Source of the DNA: Lojkania enalia
Lineage: Eukaryota; Ascomycota; Dothideomycetes; Pleosporales
DNA length: 64,000 nt
Direction of reading: 5' to 3'
Assembly (NCBI GenBank): GCA_010094045.1
Contig: ML986640.1
Span: forward strand, 125,469-189,468
The notes under the pieces are model-generated. The model did no database searches, was not told where the DNA came from, and was given only the letters and a program-made list of their open reading frames with translations. Shown here in pieces: positions 58,040 through 64,000 of this stretch. The translations under genes were made by a program, and so were the position numbers. Positions within the stretch are counted from its first letter, which is position 1. Every line of letters begins with the position of its first letter.

Positions 58040-59650
58040 AGAGATTTACTAGTACTTTATTTTTAGCTTTATCTTCTAGCTCTAAAGCTTATTTATCTTT
58101 AATTAGCTGCTCGATTTCGTATAGAGACGTAGAGAAAAACTCGTTTTCTTTCCTCTTTATATTAAAGTAGAAAGTATTAGCTAAGATAAGAGTAATAATA
58201 GAAGAATAAACTTTCTTTAGATTAGATTTAAACTTTATTATATATAGGCGTATAAGAGTTTTAAACTTATTTAAATTATAAGTTATAAAAGACTAATATA
58301 GTTTTGGTAGTTTTAGTAGACTCTTAATATAATAGATAGTTAGACTATAAAACTACTAATACTAGTCCTTTTCCTATAAAACGTCGCGTTGCTAGATATC
58401 TAGCTCTACCTCCTTATTATATACTAGCTAAGTTAATTATATAAGAAGAGGAGGTAAAGGATTATAAGTAGTAAGATACTTAAAAGGCTATATAATCTAA
58501 TTTTTATCTATATCTAGCTAGAGTTGAAAATAATATAACTATTTAATACTAATAATATAATCCTAAATATCTAGATTTATAATAATAAATAAGTAGTTTT
58601 AAATAGTTCTCCTATTAATTTATAGGTATAAGTAGATATACTAATTAATTAGGGTTTAGATTCGATCCTAAAAACCTTTAATAGTAATTTTAAAGGGTAA
58701 GTATTATATTAATATATATAGAATTTAGGAGAGTAATTTAGCTACTATAAAATTAAAGAATAGAAAGCTTTAGATATTTATATTAATAAGGGTGTTTAGT
58801 TATATACTAACGCCTTTTAAATATAGAATAGTAGAGATTTAAAAATACTTTCCTCTAAATAAATATAATAAATCGATATTTAATAAGTTATATTTACTTA
58901 AATCTAAAATAGAAAGTTTTTCTAAATATTTCTATTTCCTACCTAAAAACTATCTAAATAGTATTTATTTACGTCTAAGAACTCTTCTTCTTTAATCTTC
59001 TCTTATTTAACCTTTATCTCTTATATTTTAAAAACTATATATTTGTTTATAAAGTATTCTAGTTTACTATAATTATAGTAATTATTTAGAGTTATATACC
59101 TTTTAGATATAAGAATTTTATTAGGTTATTAAAGAACGATTATAGTAGAATAAAATATTAATACTAGAGTAGATTAGGGTAGTATTAGATTATAGGTTAT
59201 TTTAGATAAACTCTTAGAAACCTTCTAATATTAATCTAAATTTATTTTAACTATAACCTATAAACTAATAGTTTATTTTAAAAGGTTAGAAATACTTCTT
59301 CTTTCTATATTATAAACTATTAAGTAGGCGACTATAGTATTAAAGGAGCCTTTCTATATAAGCTTAAAGCTAAGGTTTAATATCTTTAAGCTAGGGAGAA
59401 TTTTATCTTATAGGTAGAAGAACTATTTAGATTAGAATATAGATCTTCTAATAGTTATACTAATAAAGCGAGCTTTAAAAGTTGAGAATACTTCTCTCTT
59501 ATTTATCTTTAGGACCTAAAACGTCTATTATACCTCTATCTCTTTATTATCTATAATAAAATATAATTATAAAAGTAAAATTATTTCTTTTATATTCTTA
59601 AACTAATACTAGTCTAATTTAGCTAGATATTTTAGCTCTAGATACTCTTT
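58040..59650 (-). mobile_element. inverted second copy of the gypsy gag-side region
   Basis: Reverse complement of about 43.55-44.98 kb. Shared strings include AGCAGCTCGATTTCGTATAGAG near 58,105, the counterpart of 44,933-44,960, and the CTTCTACCTATAA region near 59,420, the counterpart of 43,635. The copy stops before the reverse transcriptase and continues at its 5' side beyond the first copy's boundary. It is a truncated inverted element and is likewise RIP-mutated. Confidence 0.75.
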
Positions 59651-60496
59651 TATAGTACTAGAGGTATATTCTTATACTAATATTATATATATATACTCTA
59701 TTTAATAGTAATCTATATTAATCTTAAGTTAGTTTAAAATTAAGGCTTATTATTATTTAAATATTAGTTTACTACTATTTATAAAGCTTTTAATTTTAGG
59801 TATATATTTAATAAAGTAGGTTTAAAGGGGTTTAAAGGTAGCTAAAAAATTTCTTACTAGGGGAGTTATAAAAGTTTCTTAATATATTATTAGTTCTAAT
59901 TTAGTAGTTTATAGAGGTTAATTAAAATTAATAGTTCTCTATTATATTAAGTATATAATCTCCTCTTATAAAATTGCGATTTATTTTATAAGGGTTAGTT
60001 TACTCTAATTTCCCTCTAAATTAAATAGGTTTTTTATTATAAACCTTATAGAGAGAGGTTTATCTATTATAGGGCCTCTTATAAGAGGTAATAGTTATTC
60101 TATATATATAGATAGAAACTTATTCTTATTATAACTTATATATATATTAGTTCTAATATAAGAATTAGAAGATAAATTATAGTTAGATATTAGTAGTTAC
60201 CTCTAATTCTAATAGATTATTAGTAGTTTCTAAATTTCTACCTAAGCGTACTCTATATAGCTTTTCTAAAAGCAATTTTAATTATAGAAGATAGGAAGTT
60301 CTAAATTTAAAAATTTTAGTTAATAAAAGATCTTTAAAATTCTATCTAGATAACTAAATAATTTAATATAATAGTATATAAATATTATAATCTAAAATAA
60401 ATTAGATATATTTTAAACTTAAATATAATTAAATAAATAATTAATATAATATTATTAAAGAGGCTATTATTAGTAGTATTAAATTCTTCTATATAA

Positions 60497-60775
60497 TATA
60501 ATAGTATAAGTAAGATAATAGGTCTAAATATAATACGAATCTATTTAGAGGTATATAGAAGTATATAAGAGTTTAAAAACCTAAAAATTCTATTAATACT
60601 TATAGGCCTTATATAAAAGAATATAGAAGAACTATTAAACTATTTATAAAGGAGTATATAACTATATATAAATAGAAAAAGAGGTAAAGCTAGGGGTAGG
60701 ATAAGATAAGTAAAAAGCTTTAAGATAAGGTTATATATAAAACTTTTTATAGAATAATTTCTTTATATTATTATA
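60497..60775 (+). repeat. LTR, 279 bp, family B copy 3
   Basis: Same length, termini and orientation as the copy at 56030-56308 and the most AT-rich of the three. Flanking pentamers (TATAA, TTTTT) do not match, so either the duplication was lost or it is part of a broken element. Confidence 0.75.
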
Positions 60776-61793
60776 TTTTTATAACCCTAAATAACTTTAT
60801 TAAAATTCTTAATTAACTTTTTTAGACCCTATTTACTACTTAAAATATAGACTATTCTATAGAATAATTCTATAAACTACTTCTAGATTTCTATTTTAAA
60901 AACTTCTTATAGAGGTTAAATAAAGGCCTAGTTTATATATCTAGAAACTATCCTTTTTAAACCTAGATTCTAATTTTAATACCTTTTTATTAAGATTCTA
61001 GTAAAATATTTTAGTATATTAGAGTTTTTATAGAAAGAACTTTAGATAAATCTTAGTATATTTAGAGCTAATTATTCCTTTATTTAGACTTTACAGTAAT
61101 TATATACTTATCTTTATAAGATTTTTTAGAAACCTCTTATAAAAGTTAACTATATAGTCCTTCTATTTATACGACTTTAATTTTTAGACCTAAATTTAAG
61201 CCTAATATAACCTCTATAGATTAAGAATAGACTTTATTTTAGTACCTTAAAGCTATATATTTCTATTTTAATCTTACTCTTAATATAAAAGAATCCGTCT
61301 AATATTCTTACCTATAAACGCTATATAAGTATTATTACTACTTATTTAGGTAATTCTTAAAATTTCTAGATATTAAATATAAATACCTACTAATTTAGAA
61401 GATAGTTACTTTTAGATCTAACTTATCTAGATTAAACGTTAAATACCTATTAAATAGATATTAAATAAGCCTAAACTTATTTTATAAAAACTTACTCTAT
61501 TTAATTTTAGACTAATAAATTTAGAACTTAACGCTTCCCTATAGTAGTAAATTATCTCTCTTTTTTATAGACTAGTAGCCGAATATTAAATAAGGAAAGT
61601 AGGAGCAGTTTAATACAATTTCCTTTTACTTTAAGAAGTAGGAGGTGTATTATATAGAGGAGAGGAGGGGTAAGTCTATTATCCTAGTCCGTCTATACTT
61701 CTAGTAGCGGATATTAATCTAACCTAACGAACTCCCTACGGCTTTTAGACTATAAGAATCTAATAGGATATATACTAAAGAAGTGTAATTGAT

Positions 61794-64000
61794 TTTAGTA
61801 AGCTAAGTGTGTATAGAAATAGAATAGAGGAAGAATATAGCGGGACTCGAACCAATATTTTAAACCCCAGAGGTCGAATTTGAACACAGACCTGAATATA
61901 GATCATATTGAATTATCTTGCGACTTTTTTACTCCACGAGTACGGAACACCAAATAATGCCACCATTAGTAAGTATCCAGTAGCTTTTCAGCCCCCACGC
62001 ATAGAAACAATAGGTAAGAATATCCCAAGACTCGAAATCCAGATTTTTTTAGGCCGCATATCGTTCATCATCCTCGTACCTTTTAGCCCGTGGATCTGGA
62101 ACAGATTCCATAAAGAGGCCGAATTAGTTTTAGTTGATCGTGTATAGAGGAAGAGCCGCGAAACGTGTATGGGCTTAGAATTATTTTTAATCCTCAGAAA
62201 CTGTAGGCGGACCCGGTCCATCGTGTCAAACTAGCTAATTCTTAGACGCACAATTCCAGAACCTAATCAACCCCATACTTATGGCACCTTTTTCTTTTCA
62301 GTCTCCACGTGCAGAAGAGACAAGAGCATGACGGGATCTCATCAGCTTTTTTGGACCTCGGACATCGAATATACCCAGTCCCAGCCCATTATTTTCTTTC
62401 TCTTTGGATTTTTGACCCACAGTCCTGGACATCATGCGGACTCTCGAATCTATACAGAAGAAGCATTATTGATTTTAGTAGGCGTTGAGGGGGTGATGAA
62501 AAAGGAAGAACATGTCGAAGAATTTTGTTTGAGACCTCAGGTCAAATCCGGATGCAGACCCACCCCATGTTCCACGAATTTCCAGGCTTTCAGTCACACG
62601 AATCCAGATAGAATCCAGCAAAAAGCCATAATATATCCAAATCTTTTATTTTAGTCGGCCAGACGCAGAGCCAGTCCATACCGTAGCGGCGTTTCCAATT
62701 TTAGTCCCACGGTCCAGAACCCCGAGGGCGAACCTCATGACACCATGTGCTTGTGCATTTTAGTAGATAGGAGGAAAAGGTTGTGAAGGGAGTAGAGCTG
62801 GGAAAATCATTCTAATATTCGAAATCGTTTTTTGGACCTGCAAGTTGAATCTGGATAAAGATCTAGTCCATTTCTTTCCGGTAGTTTTGATTCTAGACTC
62901 AAGTTCCAAACCCTAGTGAAGTTTACAATACGGCACTGGTGTTTTTTTTAGTAGGCCATTTGCGGAGAAACGCTAGGGAAACCCACCAAAGCACAAGAAA
63001 CTGGTTTTTGGACCCCCTTTTTGTAGACGTTGAACAGACGGAAACCCAGTCCACTCCACGAATGCCATACCCAGACGCTCCTCCATGTTCCATAAGAATG
63101 GCCCATCTTAATAAAGCAGGAGCTGCTTCATATAGACAAGCCACTCTCAGCCTTTTTCCATACATCAAAAACAGATATGTCTTTACACCCATAGGACATA
63201 ACAAACTCTAGAGCAGCTCCATGAAGCATGAGTGTTTATCGTTTTAGTTGGTAGGCTAGGAGTTCAGACATCGAATAAAGAAAGAACACCTGAAGAGAGG
63301 CAACGTCGTATGCCTGAAAAATCCATTCACTTTTACACTCAAATCCCGATACTTAGCAAAAAGTCTATGCCTGCCTCTTGTTTTAGTATACCAGAATATG
63401 CATTTACCAAGCAGCCAAATGCAGAGCCAGTCCATAGTGAAATTAAAGTATGCCTTTTAGTACCACCACTCAGAGCCTAGCAACTTCCATGTTAGGATTC
63501 GGTTTATTTTGGTAGCCTAGCAGCTCCATAAAAACTCGCTTCGACACCTCTACTCGCCATATGCTTGTAGAACGCAAATTTTAGACTGAAACGCCGAAAC
63601 TCGAGGTGAAGTCCATCATCGTACAGGAGTGTACATTTTAGTAGACTAGGAGCGGATTCATATAGAGTACCCGCTCTTCCTCGCCGTGCCCAAGTCAATT
63701 TTCATTCTATAGATCCGTAGTCGAGAACTCAGCGACCTCCCAACACCGCAAGAAATTAGAGGCTTCCAAAATGGGCATCACCATATACTCGTGCATACAC
63801 TTTGCTTTGAGACCCAAATCTCAAAACCTAGACACTTCCCCGTACCCGTACGTACAATGCATTTTTAGTACTAGGATCTGCATGTGCAGAGTAGCGAAGC
63901 GCAGTCGCAGCCCATGTCATGAAGAAAACATGGGTTTTAGACCGAAATCCCAAACCCAGCAATTTCCACGTAACCCAGAAGCGGCCCATTTTAGTATGCC
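61794..64000. repeat. diverged satellite-like repeat region, no genes
   Basis: Base composition returns to normal, but no coding signal is seen. Two motifs recur in order. One is a CATTTTAGTAGGC-like motif (about 61794, 62126, 62475, 62651, 62756, 62945, 63241, 63382, 63455, 63634, 63862 and 63990). The other is GACCTxxAxGTTGAATxxGGAxxCAGACCCAGTCCA-like text, seen at about 61871, 62352, 62532, 62834 and 63006. Spacings of about 172-190 bp and roughly multiples of that suggest an old tandem or interspersed unit. A tRNA-like T-arm (GGTTCGAGTCCCGC, minus strand) lies at about 61840-61853. Confidence 0.5.

Larger units (their letters stand above)
43668..61790. other. AT-rich, RIP-mutated transposon block
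   Basis: About 18 kb of strongly AT-rich DNA with TpA excess and few ORFs over 60 codons on either strand, starting and ending abruptly. Where coding can be recognised, Gln codons have become TAA or TAG and Gly/Asp codons have become Arg/Asn, the C-to-T and G-to-A pattern of repeat-induced point mutation. It contains at least four element types, partly nested. Probably constitutive heterochromatin. Between named elements (48.2-49.1, 59.7-60.5 and 60.8-61.8 kb) I see only unassigned decayed sequence. Confidence 0.85.

Overview
The window comes from the nuclear genome of a filamentous ascomycete (Pezizomycotina). Genes are intron-poor, with short GT-AG introns (about 46-140 bp) and CTAAC/CTGAC-type branch points. 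There is a KapC-type bZIP factor, a C-4 methylsterol oxidase, an Arp8 subunit and a lone 5S rRNA-like gene. Many repeats carry C-to-T / G-to-A changes of the kind left by repeat-induced point mutation (RIP). I cannot name the genus.

Layout. 0-12 kb holds ordinary housekeeping genes: the end of an unknown basic protein, a dispersed 5S gene or pseudogene, HRI1, ribosomal protein L13 (five coding exons), a divergent pair (coiled-coil protein and LRRC40-like leucine-rich-repeat protein), and an aldo-keto reductase whose intron carries a 48-base run of C. 12-18 kb is a decayed accessory island with no intact gene: a tRNA-like sequence split by an LTR-like insert, two inverted 227-bp solo LTRs with perfect target duplications, a RIP-damaged pseudogene and a protein-kinase pseudogene. 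18-32 kb returns to conserved genes: ARP8 (INO80), PAF1 (transcription elongation), a Ufd1-fold zinc-finger protein, an F-box-like zinc protein with two possible 3' ends, YIP1 (ER-Golgi traffic) and cytochrome c heme lyase. 32-43 kb is gene-sparse: kapC, a pterin-4a-carbinolamine dehydratase-like gene and ERG25.

From about 43.67 to 61.79 kb the base composition falls sharply and nearly every frame is closed: an 18-kb RIP-mutated transposon graveyard. It holds a Ty3/gypsy element with recognisable RT, integrase and chromodomain, an inverted second copy of its gag side, a hAT transposase, a pogo/Fot-type transposase and three 279-bp LTRs. Inside it, 49.15-55.33 kb looks like a separate block. 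It is bracketed by telomere-like minisatellites in opposite orientation, has its own recurrent 9-mer (TTATTACAG), and carries a Lys-rich intron-containing relic ORF next to the hAT transposase. This is the best candidate for something undescribed. After 61.8 kb, composition recovers and the sequence becomes a gene-free, diverged satellite-like repeat to the end.

The genes are independent housekeeping loci rather than a cluster. Neighbouring themes (chromatin/transcription: ARP8, PAF1; ubiquitin: Ufd1-like, F-box-like; membrane/mitochondrial: YIP1, heme lyase) are probably coincidental. Exon coordinates were read by eye from splice consensus, reading phase and family similarity recalled from memory. 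No database search was run.
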